DNA from: a virus
Direction: 5' to 3' (one strand)
Length of the DNA: 29,814 nucleotides
IMG/VR virus record: IMGVR_UViG_3300042868_000229
Coordinates: 1-29,814 of that record
Both the position numbers and the translations under genes were made by a program. The notes under the pieces are model-generated. The model did not search any database. It was given only the letters and a program-made list of their open reading frames with translations, and had not been told where the DNA came from. Position 1 is the stretch's first letter. Every line of letters starts with the position of its first letter. This document shows, piece after piece, positions 8,715 through 16,262 of this stretch.

Positions 8715-9242
8715 TTAATCCTTGGGAGTTGAATTATATAACATTTTGTCTTTTGTCATGTCTGCTGACGATGCACCAAAGTAAAAAGCCATGATACCCA
8801 TCCACGCAGTTTGTAACGCTCCAAGCAACAGCAACATTGCTTCATTGCCAGTAGTTGGTAAACCGTTAATCAGGATATAGATCAGTATACCAAAAAAACC
8901 TAATGTCACGCCAACGGCAAGAACCCGTGGAATCCAATCTTTTACTTCTCTTTGCATTTCTCTAGCTGACTTCCTGTCATCAACAGCAAGAGCAGCTAAG
9001 TCAATATCTAGAGACTTCATTTGGATCTTGAAGTCAGCGTCGATCTTTTTCACGGCAGCTAACTGGTCTGGAGATGCTGTAGCCATCGCCGCCATAATAG
9101 CGTCCTCTGAGCCATCTTCAGTACCTAAAAGTGCCTGAGATAGAGCCTTTACACCAAGACCAGCCAGTGGCCCCCCCAGAGCCGTAGCAATGCTAGGCGC
9201 GATAGAACCGAGCAGTGGGCCAAATGTTTTAAGAATATCCAT
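8715..9242 (-). CDS. Three-TM holin (GTA/phage holin type), 175 aa
   Basis: This forms the membrane lesion that releases the endolysin. A hydrophobic, Gly-rich N-terminus (MDILKTFGPLLGSIAPSIAT) is followed by a charged amphipathic centre with VDDRKSAREMQREVKDWIPR. Two clear membrane segments follow (VLAVGVTLGFFGILIYILIN, then LLLLGALQTAWMGIMAFYFG) and a short charged tail. This matches the 3-TM holin family (PF11351-like). The frame extends upstream to 9323, but that extension is Cys/Trp/Tyr-rich and lies inside the preceding gene. The ATG at 9242 has AGGAG at good spacing, so it is chosen. The coding strand contains a G7 tract (9171-9177), a possible slippage site. Confidence 0.88.
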   Translation of the reverse strand: MDILKTFGPLLGSIAPSIATALGGPLAGLGVKALSQALLGTEDGSEDAIMAAMATASPDQLAAVKKIDADFKIQMKSLDIDLAALAVDDRKSAREMQREVKDWIPRVLAVGVTLGFFGILIYILINGLPTTGNEAMLLLLGALQTAWMGIMAFYFGASSADMTKDKMLYNSTPKD

Positions 9243-9250
9243 AACAACTC

Positions 9251-9721
9251 CTATTTGTGAGTAAACAATACAATTCCAATTGCAATGCATATAGCAAATA
9301 TAATAACAGCACCAATCAACCAAGCACCCATAATCAAGTCTTTGCGGGTTTCTTCAGCTTCACGCATCGCTGCTGCTGCGGCACGTGCTGCTTCCTTACG
9401 CATTTCTGTTACTTCTTTTTGTATACTAGTCCACGCTGCAATACCATACGCACCTACAAATAGGTTACGTGTATCTAGCTGTAATTTCTGGGCTTTTTGT
9501 TTTAAGGTGTAAAGCTTAATTGCCTCGGCTTCATATTCAGCTTGGCTTTGAAACATACGCTTCTTACGATTACCCGACGTTAACTGTGTAATCTGAGCAA
9601 TTCGCCCGAACAAACTACCGACTTTCTCGGCAACGTCCATCATCTCGTGACCTGAATCTACCGCACCCTTGATGCCGTTATATAGAGCAGTTGCACCAGC
9701 AATGAGGGTAAATGGGTCCAT
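9251..9721 (-). CDS. Putative lysis-associated membrane protein, C-terminal TM, 156 aa
   Basis: Not a named family to me. Residues 1-90 are amphipathic with a basic patch (NRKKR). Residues 98-128 are a helical, Ala/Glu/Arg-rich segment likely to form a coiled coil (MRKEAARAAAAAMREAEETR). Residues 130-152 form one strong hydrophobic span near the C-terminus. This tail-anchored arrangement, inside the lysis cassette and 8 nt upstream of the holin, suggests a membrane protein of lysis or its control. It does not look like a classical Rz inner-membrane spanin, which has an N-terminal TM. The upstream stop and this start overlap by 1 bp. Confidence 0.75.
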   Translation of the reverse strand: MDPFTLIAGATALYNGIKGAVDSGHEMMDVAEKVGSLFGRIAQITQLTSGNRKKRMFQSQAEYEAEAIKLYTLKQKAQKLQLDTRNLFVGAYGIAAWTSIQKEVTEMRKEAARAAAAAMREAEETRKDLIMGAWLIGAVIIFAICIAIGIVLFTHK

Positions 9722-9954
9722 TATTTATCTGCTTTATTGTCTAGACGGTCAAAAATCTGCCTACAAATATCTTTAATTTCCTTCATGCCTTCAGTAAATT
9801 CATCGCGACGAATGTATTGTGTTGGTAATACCACTTCGAGTCTGTGAACATCATTGCGTAGTTCTTTCATCGCAGCCCAAAGTTCATGTGCAAACCAACC
9901 AAGTCCAGCTAACACTAAGCCACCTGCAAAGTTAATTAGAGTTTGTAGATCCAT
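9721..9954 (-). CDS. Small membrane protein with N-terminal TM and coiled coil, 77 aa
   Basis: A hydrophobic N-terminal segment (LINFAGGLVLAGLGWFAHEL, residues 6-25) is followed by a charged helix (AMKELRNDVHRLEVVLP). The C-terminus, QYIRRDEFTEGMKEIKDICR through DNKADK, is a pattern I recall in small proteins next to phage lysis genes. The layout is that of a small holin-like or inner-membrane spanin-like protein. It lies between the glycine-rich adhesin (2-nt gap) and the tail-anchored membrane protein (1-bp overlap). No partner outer-membrane spanin was recognised. Confidence 0.75.
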   Translation of the reverse strand: MDLQTLINFAGGLVLAGLGWFAHELWAAMKELRNDVHRLEVVLPTQYIRRDEFTEGMKEIKDICRQIFDRLDNKADK

Positions 9955-9956
9955 TT

Positions 9957-10841
9957 TTATAAATCCGCTGTATTTGTTGATGGAAATGATCTATTTGGTC
10001 CCCAAATAATACGAACAGCACCGACGCCACCGGGACCACCATTGCCGCCACCGCCGTTGCCTCCACCGCCACCGCCGCCGTATAGCCCAGCAGTACCAGC
10101 ATTGGCAGTGGTTCCTGTCCCACCAGTCGTACCGCCCGATCCACCCTCGCCGCCGAGTCGAACTGCCGCCGCCGCAGCACCACTAGCACCTTCGCCTAAT
10201 ATGCCGACACCACCGCCGCCGCCACCGCCGCCGACGTTATTAGACGTACTACCAGAACCGCCATAACCACCCCCGCCGCCGCCGCCTGTTCCTGCGGTTC
10301 TTGAAGAACCAGTGTAGTTACCACCGCCGCCACCATTACCAGAATAACCAGCAGCACCGCCGCCACCGCCGCCGCCTCTTGCACCATCATTGGCCCAACC
10401 GCCGCCACCGCCTGTTCCACCGCCATCGCCAGTAAATGTTCCTCCAGCGTTTGCTCTTGCTGGGTTAGGAGAGCTACCATTACCAGCACCACCTAGAACA
10501 CCGTTTTGACCGCTTACCGTAGCTAGAGATATAAAATAACTATCTCCACCGTTGCCTTCTATTGCGCCACCTGCCCCAACAACAACTGTATACGCAGTGC
10601 CGGGAGTTACTGCTATATTATTTTTCCAGCCTAAACCACCACCAGATCCACCGTTACCTCCTGATGAGGCAGTCCCACCACCACCGCCCCCGCCGACACA
10701 AACAACAGAAACAGAAGATACACCAGCGGGTGCTACCCACGAATAAGTTCCGGCGGTTGTATATGCATCTTGTCCAACAGCAGACAAACCAGCACCAAAA
10801 CTTCTAGCAGAAGCAGCCCCAAATGATCCTAATACTGGCAT
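9957..10841 (-). CDS. Polyglycine-rich tail adhesin, 294 aa
   Basis: The first ~50 residues end with AYTTAGTYSWVAPAGVSSV, the beta segment that commonly precedes glycine-rich domains in phage fibre tips. Residues about 50-280 are runs of 3-8 glycines broken by Ala, Asn, Ser, Thr and Tyr. This is the composition of polyglycine-II receptor-binding tips such as the gp38-type adhesins of T4-like phages. The C-terminus (AVRIIWGPNRSFPSTN) returns to ordinary sequence. A TTG nine bases further upstream is possible, but the ATG at 10841 sits right after the upstream stop (TAAAATG) and is preferred. GC content is locally much higher than in the neighbours because of GGN codons. Host-receptor binding is inferred from composition and position. 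Confidence 0.82.
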   Translation of the reverse strand: MPVLGSFGAASARSFGAGLSAVGQDAYTTAGTYSWVAPAGVSSVSVVCVGGGGGGGTASSGGNGGSGGGLGWKNNIAVTPGTAYTVVVGAGGAIEGNGGDSYFISLATVSGQNGVLGGAGNGSSPNPARANAGGTFTGDGGGTGGGGGWANDGARGGGGGGGAAGYSGNGGGGGNYTGSSRTAGTGGGGGGGYGGSGSTSNNVGGGGGGGGVGILGEGASGAAAAAVRLGGEGGSGGTTGGTGTTANAGTAGLYGGGGGGGNGGGGNGGPGGVGAVRIIWGPNRSFPSTNTADL

Positions 10842-10842
10842 T

Positions 10843-12234
10843 TTAATCAAACTTCACTTGTGACGCGAGTACTATATATGTAGGCGTGGCTGCAGTTTTA
10901 ATAATAGTATATGAATATGAGTCAGAAGCACTTACACTTCCAGCAGAAGGTGCTCCCCCGCCTTGGTATTTTGGCGTAACCGAAACTCCATCAATTTGTA
11001 TAGCAGTGTTATAATATGCTGTAGCCCCATTTGTTACCGTCATGTTTACAGTAATTATATCACCAACTGCCATTAGTGATGCCAACGTTGTTGCACTACT
11101 ACCGCGAATGTTAAGCGTCCAGTTATTTGCGGTATCTGTTGTAACATACCAGACAGACTGCGTTAACACGTCATAGTTCATCGTGGATGCCCACGTAACT
11201 GAACCATACGTGCCGTTCTCAATAATATTAGGAATCTTCAAAGCTGCTGCTGTAGTAGTTCCGGTAATTTCTACAGTGTCAATTGCTGGGCTTGTAAGTG
11301 TCTTGCTTGTAAGAGTTTGTGTACCAGTAAGAGTTACAACTTCAACACCATTGGCCTGTACAATTCCAGATCCTTTTGGTTTAATATTTACAGAGATATT
11401 TGTACCATCACCACTAGCAGCAATAATAGGAACACCAGTAAAAGTAGCAGTGTGTACACCGCTCTGTGTACCAGTAGTTGTGATAGACGTGCCACCAGTT
11501 GTAGCGGCGATATTAAATGTAGTGCTATTAATTAACTTTACAAAATATGTAGTACCAGAAACAACCCCTGTTGGCAGTGTACCAGTAGATGTAAATACCA
11601 CCGGAGTACCAGTTGGCGGCGTTGCAGCGACAGTGACTACAGCCGGAGCGGCAATTGTCATCGTTGCAGATACTGCAGGTGACGCTGCGTTTGATACAGT
11701 CACTTCATTCACAGCACTTGTAACGGTATCCATGACAATCAATTCGTTGCCATTGGCGTCAGCAATAAATCCACCATCAGAGAATCTAGGTGCGGTAAGT
11801 GTTTTGTTTGTGAGAGTTTGTGTTGCCGTGATCGACGCAGGGTTATTAACTAATTCGCGAATATCAGTTCCATCACAGTAAACATAAGCTTTTGTTCCCC
11901 CGGCAATAATAACACCAGTCTGACCAGAAACTTTTACGGTAACATTATAATTAGAAGCATTATGAAAAATATAAGGACGCTCATATGCTGGTACTGTGTA
12001 TGTTATATCAGCAGTTAAAGTACCTGTAAACTTGTAAACCAAGTTGTGATAGTCACCAATAGTAAAAGCGGTAACTGAAAGTGTGGTATCCGCTGTGGCT
12101 GTAACTTCGAAATATGCATTAGTAGCACCTTCAAGCATTTGGAGATTTTCATTGGTGATAGTACCCCACTCGTTAGAGTTAGCACCAACTTCCATTAATT
12201 CTAATCGTAATGACGAAGACGTACCACTAGCCAT
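10843..12234 (-). CDS. Tail fibre protein with QTLT(N/S)KTLT repeats, 463 aa
   Basis: The N-terminus (MELMEVGANSNEWGTITNEN-like, residues 13-30) resembles the virion-attachment part of many phage fibre proteins. Two repeat elements, [11 protein letters not shown] (139-149) and QTLTSKTLTSP (306-316), belong to the fibre shaft or trimerisation motif seen several times in this module. Between them, residues 200-262 form a beta-rich insert (GTLPTGVVSGTTYFVKLINS) that recurs in phage structural proteins. The C-terminal ~130 residues are a beta-rich tip. SD AAGGA precedes the ATG. The antisense strand is open for 232 codons here, which is a composition effect. Confidence 0.83.
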   Translation of the reverse strand: MASGTSSSLRLELMEVGANSNEWGTITNENLQMLEGATNAYFEVTATADTTLSVTAFTIGDYHNLVYKFTGTLTADITYTVPAYERPYIFHNASNYNVTVKVSGQTGVIIAGGTKAYVYCDGTDIRELVNNPASITATQTLTNKTLTAPRFSDGGFIADANGNELIVMDTVTSAVNEVTVSNAASPAVSATMTIAAPAVVTVAATPPTGTPVVFTSTGTLPTGVVSGTTYFVKLINSTTFNIAATTGGTSITTTGTQSGVHTATFTGVPIIAASGDGTNISVNIKPKGSGIVQANGVEVVTLTGTQTLTSKTLTSPAIDTVEITGTTTAAALKIPNIIENGTYGSVTWASTMNYDVLTQSVWYVTTDTANNWTLNIRGSSATTLASLMAVGDIITVNMTVTNGATAYYNTAIQIDGVSVTPKYQGGGAPSAGSVSASDSYSYTIIKTAATPTYIVLASQVKFD

Positions 12235-12245
12235 TTTTTAAATCC

Positions 12246-13022
12246 TTAATCATTCTGTGCGTTTTGCTCTACCCAAGCCTCTGTCTCAGGAGATACAATT
12301 TCATCCCAAGACTCTATGGAAGTGTTACTTATAGCATTCCACGTCTCTGTTTCACCAAGATCGATTTCGCCTGTACCTTCACCTTCGCTTGATGCAGTAG
12401 ACCAAAACTCGACTTCTCCAGTAGACAATTGACCCCATAGTAAAACATTATTACATGCAATGTTTAACTGTAAACCAGATGGATATACGTTTGCAGCAGC
12501 AGGGATACTTACTGTTCCACCAGCAAATGAAGCTAAAACACCAAGTGCGTTAGTGTTGGCATCTCCTGCTATTACAAGAGATCCTACACTAATAGCTATT
12601 CCATTGCAAGTAACAGAAGTATTAGCGGCAGCGGTTACTATAACTGTGCCAATACTGAAAATTCTTCCAGTGTTTATAGGAAGAACTGAAGCACCAGCAG
12701 CAATGCTTGTGGTTCCTATATTAAGAGCAGCACTAACAGATGTTGATGAAACTCCTGCATTGCCTGTTAGAGTAGTAGCACCAACAGAGAATGACGCATT
12801 TACACCAGACGCAAATGCATTTTTACTTATTGATATCGATACAGAGCCAGTATTTATTGTCATGCCTGAATTTATAGGCAGTACATTAGCACCAGCGGTA
12901 ACAATTGTCGTTCCTACAAACGATACTAGGCTATTCAGCGATGGGTTTATAGTAACACTTGGATTAGCAGCCGTTTCAAAGGCAGTGTTCTCAAATGCTG
13001 TTGATTCAAATGCTGTTGCCAT
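12246..13022 (-). CDS. Fibre-module protein with seven 22-residue repeats, 258 aa
   Basis: Residues 37-190 divide without a gap into seven 22-residue units. Each starts with Gly, has alternating small and beta-branched residues, and has a second near-invariant Gly or Asn turn (GTTIVTAGANVLPINSGMTI is the first unit). Such exact periodicity suggests a beta-solenoid or beta-roll shaft. Before it, residues 3-17 are three copies of TAFE(S/N/T). After it come about 60 acidic residues with regularly spaced Trp (FWST, TWNA, SWDE, AWVE). The gene is coupled to the upstream 52-residue gene by TAATG. A role as a fibre or fibre-capping protein follows from its position between fibre genes and is inference. 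I do not recognise the family. Confidence 0.82.
   Translation of the reverse strand: MATAFESTAFENTAFETAANPSVTINPSLNSLVSFVGTTIVTAGANVLPINSGMTINTGSVSISISKNAFASGVNASFSVGATTLTGNAGVSSTSVSAALNIGTTSIAAGASVLPINTGRIFSIGTVIVTAAANTSVTCNGIAISVGSLVIAGDANTNALGVLASFAGGTVSIPAAANVYPSGLQLNIACNNVLLWGQLSTGEVEFWSTASSEGEGTGEIDLGETETWNAISNTSIESWDEIVSPETEAWVEQNAQND
12453..12914 (-). repeat. Coding region of seven 66-nt (22-residue) units
   Basis: The 462-nt stretch encodes residues 37-190 of the 258-residue protein as seven units of exactly 22 residues, with Gly at unit position 1 in all. The DNA copies are diverged, so this is an old, structure-kept repeat. Confidence 0.8.
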
Positions 13023-13180
13023 TATTCCTCGTCAGCGGGTAGTGGTGTATTGCCCTTGGCTATCCATTCTTTAAACTCTGGATATTCAGCCGTGCATGAC
13101 AGTCTCCACAAACCATCCTCATCTATGCGAATATAGATTTGTTCTTCACCTTCAACCAATGGAAGACATTTAAAAATCAT
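13022..13180 (-). CDS. Small conserved fibre-module protein, 52 aa
   Basis: This short frame runs from an ATG at 13180 that overlaps the upstream stop (ATGA) to a TAA that overlaps the next start (TAATG), so it fills the gap exactly. The protein begins MIFKCLPLVEGEEQIYIRID and ends with EYPEFKEWIAKGNTPLPADE. The WIAKGNTPLPAD ending resembles C-termini of small proteins next to phage fibre genes, which I associate with fibre assembly or chaperone-like partners. It could help fold the fibres on either side. Function is not established. Confidence 0.78.
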   Translation of the reverse strand: MIFKCLPLVEGEEQIYIRIDEDGLWRLSCTAEYPEFKEWIAKGNTPLPADEE

Positions 13181-14382
13181 AGTTCAGCACTCCATCCAAT
13201 ATATGCTACCGTCGAAGCAGCAGCAGAAAGAACTACAGCGGCATTAGCTGTTAATCCAGCCGCCACGGCTGTAGTCAACCAACCATCGTGTTTATTTGCC
13301 TGATTTAATGTTGGTACAGCATTACACAACACGTTTGGTGGCATCATCCGGTAGTTAGCTGCCGTACCTGTTGTATCAATTGCAGTTGGTGCTGTTCTCA
13401 TTTCTACCGGAAATGTTACATGAGCACGACCAGATGTAGTGGTTTGTGCATAGCCAGCATTACCAAGCCAGTTTCCTGAAGTTGTTGTAAACCTAAAGTA
13501 ATACCTCTGACACTGCGCTAACTGAGCATTGTATAACTGCCGCTCAAATGGTGTGGCGACTGTGCCTACTTCAAGCTGTACGCCTGTAACGTAGAAGGTA
13601 GCACCGGATGTGCCGACTACTGAAGTTGCACCTGTGGCTGAAGTGTAGTTAGCCGACGCCCACGCACCAGCAGTTCCAGAAAGTGTTGAGCCAGAGCCAA
13701 TACTCAACATTAAAACTATACCAGTTGCGTTGGTTGTAAGCCAAGTTCCAGATGTATCTCCAGCTATTGTTACAGTTTTTTGCTCCCATGTATTTGCCAC
13801 AGAAATTGTGTAAGTAAATGGATACGACCTAGTGCTGCCATCATTTCTTAGTGACCCACCAAAAGTTCCGGTTAATGAACTACGCACCCAAAAAGACAAA
13901 GTTACTGTTGCCGCAGATGCCGTACCCCAAGCAAAATCAGAAATATTTAAACCTTCAATAACATGTTTAGCGGCAAATACTTCTGCCTCTCCGACGGTGT
14001 AGGCAGAAAGGGAGGTCAGACCAAGATAGTTTATAAACCCTGCTGGCGGGGTTACTGCACCAGCATTTTGACCAATTTTAAATTTAGATGCGGCACTAGT
14101 TGCTGCTGACCACCTATCAATATAATATGTTTGATTTACAGCAGGATTAACTTCAACCCCAGCATTACGCTGATCTACCCGCATATCACCATTGATAATG
14201 CGGTTGCGTAGAAATGACGAGGACGGGACAAGATTACCTGTAATGGTAGTATCACCTGTTATTGTAGTATTACCAGCTACAGTTATGTTGTTACCAAATG
14301 CTACATTACCACTCGTGTCTGCTTCCATATTGACGATAGCAGATGAGGCATTTTGGAAGTTAGTAGATTTTATGGTACTCAT
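13177..14382 (-). CDS. Tail fibre with carbohydrate-binding-like domain, 401 aa
   Basis: The N-terminus has short fibre-like repeats (NITVAGNTTITGDTTITGN, 32-50). The central part starts LRNRIINGDMRVDQRNAG (58-75), then YYIDRW (86-91), a signature I know from many phage tail fibres. It introduces a beta-sandwich (jelly-roll or carbohydrate-binding-like) domain with SFWVRSSLTGTFGGS and VTGVQLEVGTVATPFERQ. The C-terminal ~110 residues from CQRYYFRF onward form the tip. This is probably a receptor-binding fibre. The stop overlaps the 52-residue gene by 4 bp, and the upstream assembly-chaperone-like gene ends 1 nt before this start. Confidence 0.85.
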   Translation of the reverse strand: MSTIKSTNFQNASSAIVNMEADTSGNVAFGNNITVAGNTTITGDTTITGNLVPSSSFLRNRIINGDMRVDQRNAGVEVNPAVNQTYYIDRWSAATSAASKFKIGQNAGAVTPPAGFINYLGLTSLSAYTVGEAEVFAAKHVIEGLNISDFAWGTASAATVTLSFWVRSSLTGTFGGSLRNDGSTRSYPFTYTISVANTWEQKTVTIAGDTSGTWLTTNATGIVLMLSIGSGSTLSGTAGAWASANYTSATGATSVVGTSGATFYVTGVQLEVGTVATPFERQLYNAQLAQCQRYYFRFTTTSGNWLGNAGYAQTTTSGRAHVTFPVEMRTAPTAIDTTGTAANYRMMPPNVLCNAVPTLNQANKHDGWLTTAVAAGLTANAAVVLSAAASTVAYIGWSAEL

Positions 14383-14383
14383 A

Positions 14384-14689
14384 TTACGCTCCCGGCCTTG
14401 TAGGCCAAGTTGGGTTTAATGGGTCCGTAGTATTAGCAGGAAGATCACGCAAAGCCTGACGGTATGTTGCCCATGCTGTCTGTGTTTCGGAAGACATTGC
14501 AGCCCAACGGTCTGGCATTACCGATATATCACTTTCACGGAGTAATTCATCGCGGTACTTACGCAATTTTGACAATGCTTCATCTGCATCAAGTTGAGCA
14601 GCATGGGCAATTATTGCGGCGGCTTCATCATCAGGGATTATGATGATTCTCTGTTCTCCCGTGATTAAGTTAACCTCTATCCGTTCCAT
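14384..14689 (-). CDS. Tail fibre/tail assembly chaperone-like protein, 101 aa
   Basis: The C-terminal half, LRKYRDELLRESDISVMPDR, then TAWATYRQALRDLP and a WPTRP ending, matches the phage tail assembly chaperone type (PF16778-like: R-x2-LL-x2-SD ... YRQ-LR-D-P). The N-terminal part (MERIEVNLITGEQRIIIIPD) is the usual short beta hairpin before it. The same frame is open upstream to 14767, but that stretch is the antisense-frame reading of the preceding fibre gene. The ATG at 14689 has GAGGA just upstream. It lies between two fibre genes, and a role in fibre folding or attachment is inferred. Confidence 0.83.
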   Translation of the reverse strand: MERIEVNLITGEQRIIIIPDDEAAAIIAHAAQLDADEALSKLRKYRDELLRESDISVMPDRWAAMSSETQTAWATYRQALRDLPANTTDPLNPTWPTRPGA

Positions 14690-14694
14690 ATGTT

Positions 14695-14735
14695 CCTCAC
14701 TCGTACATGATGTTGATAGTGCCAGCGTCAAAAGT
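14695..14735. repeat. 41-bp direct repeat, copy 1 (fibre cassette boundary)
   Basis: This element covers the end of the 293-residue fibre gene and the spacer to the assembly-chaperone-like gene. It matches 38 of 41 bases of the copy at 15584-15624 in the same orientation. The two copies, 889 bp apart, bracket exactly one fibre gene. Confidence 0.85.
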
Positions 14736-15578
14736 TTGTACACCACCTGCGGTTGTAATACGAACACGGTCTAATACAGCTCCCAAAGCTACAGATCCGG
14801 TTGTAAAATAAGTAGATGAAATGCCAGATACAGTAATTGCTCCGCTACCAGACCACGTATTTGAGTCAATCAATGAAAAAATTACCTGTCCACTAGCAAG
14901 GTGACTAGCCAACCAATTTGAAGTGTTAACACCAATACCAAAAGCTGCTGTAAAATTAACAGAGAGAACGGCTTGAGCAACAAGAGAATTTCCACATACA
15001 TATCCAGAACTAACTATACCTCCTGCTGTACCAAGTTGAATTTGAGGTGGTGATGTTCCAGTTGTAGAAACACCACGAAAAATCACCGTAACACGCTTTA
15101 CCCACGACGGTATGTCAGTAAAGTCGATGCCAGTACCAGACGTAGATGCTACTGATGTTCCACTGATCAACATCAAATTACCAGCAGTTCCGGTTACAAC
15201 ACCGGAGGTGTCCATACTTATAGATTCAGTGTTACCCGTATATAATGCTATTGGATTAAATGCGTTATTGTCACTATTAATGCCACTTAAATGTGCAACC
15301 CCTCCAATAGACTGTATCCTTAATCCAGCCGCCGCTTCAGTTGACCCAGATAACTGTGTGGCACCACCAACGACAGCTAATCTATAGTTATCGGTCGTCC
15401 CAATCCCAACATTGCCGGACGCATTAACACGCATACGCTCAGTGCCACCCGTCGAGATGCCTACGATATCTGTGCCGTAGAACATACCCGTGTTGGTATC
15501 AGCACCCTGCATCGATGGAGTGGCTGCAGTGCCATCAATCCCGGAAATACCTGTAGAACCGTTTATGGTTACAGTCAT
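14697..15578 (-). CDS. Tail fibre, paralogue A of tandem pair, 293 aa
   Basis: The N-terminus TAATPSMQGADTNTGMFYGT and then GISTGGTERMRVNASGNVGI is a classical phage fibre segment (shaft with 'GGTERMR-x2-ASGNVGIGT'). The last ~155 residues (from about SGTSVASTSGTGIDFTDIPS) are paralogous to the C-terminal domain of the next fibre upstream. They share TDIPSWVKR, FxGVST, LDRVRITT, FDAG-INIMYE and the exact end. The frame opens at 15620, but the ATG at 15578 has GTGAGG at good spacing. The gene is bracketed by two 41-bp direct repeats, so the whole cassette looks duplicated or exchangeable. Confidence 0.85.
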   Translation of the reverse strand: MTVTINGSTGISGIDGTAATPSMQGADTNTGMFYGTDIVGISTGGTERMRVNASGNVGIGTTDNYRLAVVGGATQLSGSTEAAAGLRIQSIGGVAHLSGINSDNNAFNPIALYTGNTESISMDTSGVVTGTAGNLMLISGTSVASTSGTGIDFTDIPSWVKRVTVIFRGVSTTGTSPPQIQLGTAGGIVSSGYVCGNSLVAQAVLSVNFTAAFGIGVNTSNWLASHLASGQVIFSLIDSNTWSGSGAITVSGISSTYFTTGSVALGAVLDRVRITTAGGVQTFDAGTINIMYE

Positions 15579-15583
15579 GTGTG

Positions 15584-15624
15584 CCTCACTCGTACATAAT
15601 GTTGATAGAGCCAGCGTCAAAGGT
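15584..15624. repeat. 41-bp direct repeat, copy 2 (fibre cassette boundary)
   Basis: This element covers the end of the 221-residue fibre gene and the spacer with SD before the 293-residue fibre gene. Its match to the copy at 14695-14735 includes the stop codon, the codons for the shared INIMYE end, and the SD. Confidence 0.85.
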
Positions 15625-16251
15625 ATCTGTGCCGTTCACTGTAGTAATGCGAACACGATCTAGTGTCGCGGCAAGAGAAATCCCGCCGTTTACTGGAATC
15701 CCTATTGCGCCTGAAGATTCACCGTAAAAACCATTAGCAACCCAAGTATTCCCAGATAAAAAAGAAATAATAGTCGCGCCGCTAAGAACATTAGAAGCAA
15801 GGTTTGTCGCAATTCCAAATCCGGTAGTAAAATTTGCACCTCCTGCCAAAGAAGTATTACCAAATCTGCAACTGTAAGATTGATATCCTGTAGTTGTAAC
15901 GCCGGATGATGTTCCTAATTGAATTAGTAAATTTGACGTGCCGCTTGTACTTACGCCGCTAAACATCACCGTGATACGTTTTACCCACGACGGTATATCT
16001 GTAAAGTTTCTGCTAGTTCCAGACGTAGATGCCTGAGCCGTAGCAGATGTAAGTAGGCTGCTCCCCATTGAAGAAACAACCGCACCCGTAATTGTTGGGC
16101 TAGTCAACGTCTTGTTAGTAAGCGTCTGGGTATCGGTTAGGCTTACAAGCGTATCAGTCACAGCAGGAAGCGTAAGCGTCAATGTAGATGCTGTATTTGG
16201 TGCATCTAATGTAACTGAACCACCACCTGCAGAGTTAAGTTTTAAAGACAT
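15586..16251 (-). CDS. Tail fibre, paralogue B of tandem pair, 221 aa
   Basis: A short N-terminal shaft contains LNSAGGGSVTLDAPNTASTL, LTLPAVTDTLVSL and the repeat [15 protein letters not shown]. From about residue 64 the domain SGTSRNFTDIPSWVKRITVM begins, which matches the C-terminal domain of the downstream fibre. It ends in LDRVRITTVNGTDTFDAGSI followed by NIMYE. The C-terminal Ile-Met-Tyr-Glu end is kept in both copies. The gene starts 11 nt after the proximal fibre gene. A receptor-binding role for the shared tip is inferred. Confidence 0.84.
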   Translation of the reverse strand: MSLKLNSAGGGSVTLDAPNTASTLTLTLPAVTDTLVSLTDTQTLTNKTLTSPTITGAVVSSMGSSLLTSATAQASTSGTSRNFTDIPSWVKRITVMFSGVSTSGTSNLLIQLGTSSGVTTTGYQSYSCRFGNTSLAGGANFTTGFGIATNLASNVLSGATIISFLSGNTWVANGFYGESSGAIGIPVNGGISLAATLDRVRITTVNGTDTFDAGSINIMYE

Positions 16252-16262
16252 TTATACCTCAA

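Noticed and set aside
9243-9323. N-terminal extension of the holin
   Set aside because: Cys/Trp/Tyr-rich, lies within the previous gene, and the internal ATG at 9242 has a good SD.
10042-10266. Plus-strand proline-rich frame
   Set aside because: Pure reverse reading of GGN codons (CCN) in the polyglycine adhesin.
11183-11881. Plus-strand open frame of 232 codons
   Set aside because: Val/Pro-rich reading of the reverse of Thr/Gly/Ala codons in a fibre gene; no start context and no family.
12460-13074. Plus-strand open frame of 204 codons
   Set aside because: Antisense to the 22-residue-repeat protein, whose composition keeps the opposite strand free of stops.
14690-14767. N-terminal extension of the assembly-chaperone-like protein
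   Set aside because: It is a frame-shifted reading of the end of the preceding fibre gene; the similar extension at 15579-15620 exists only because the DNA is repeated.
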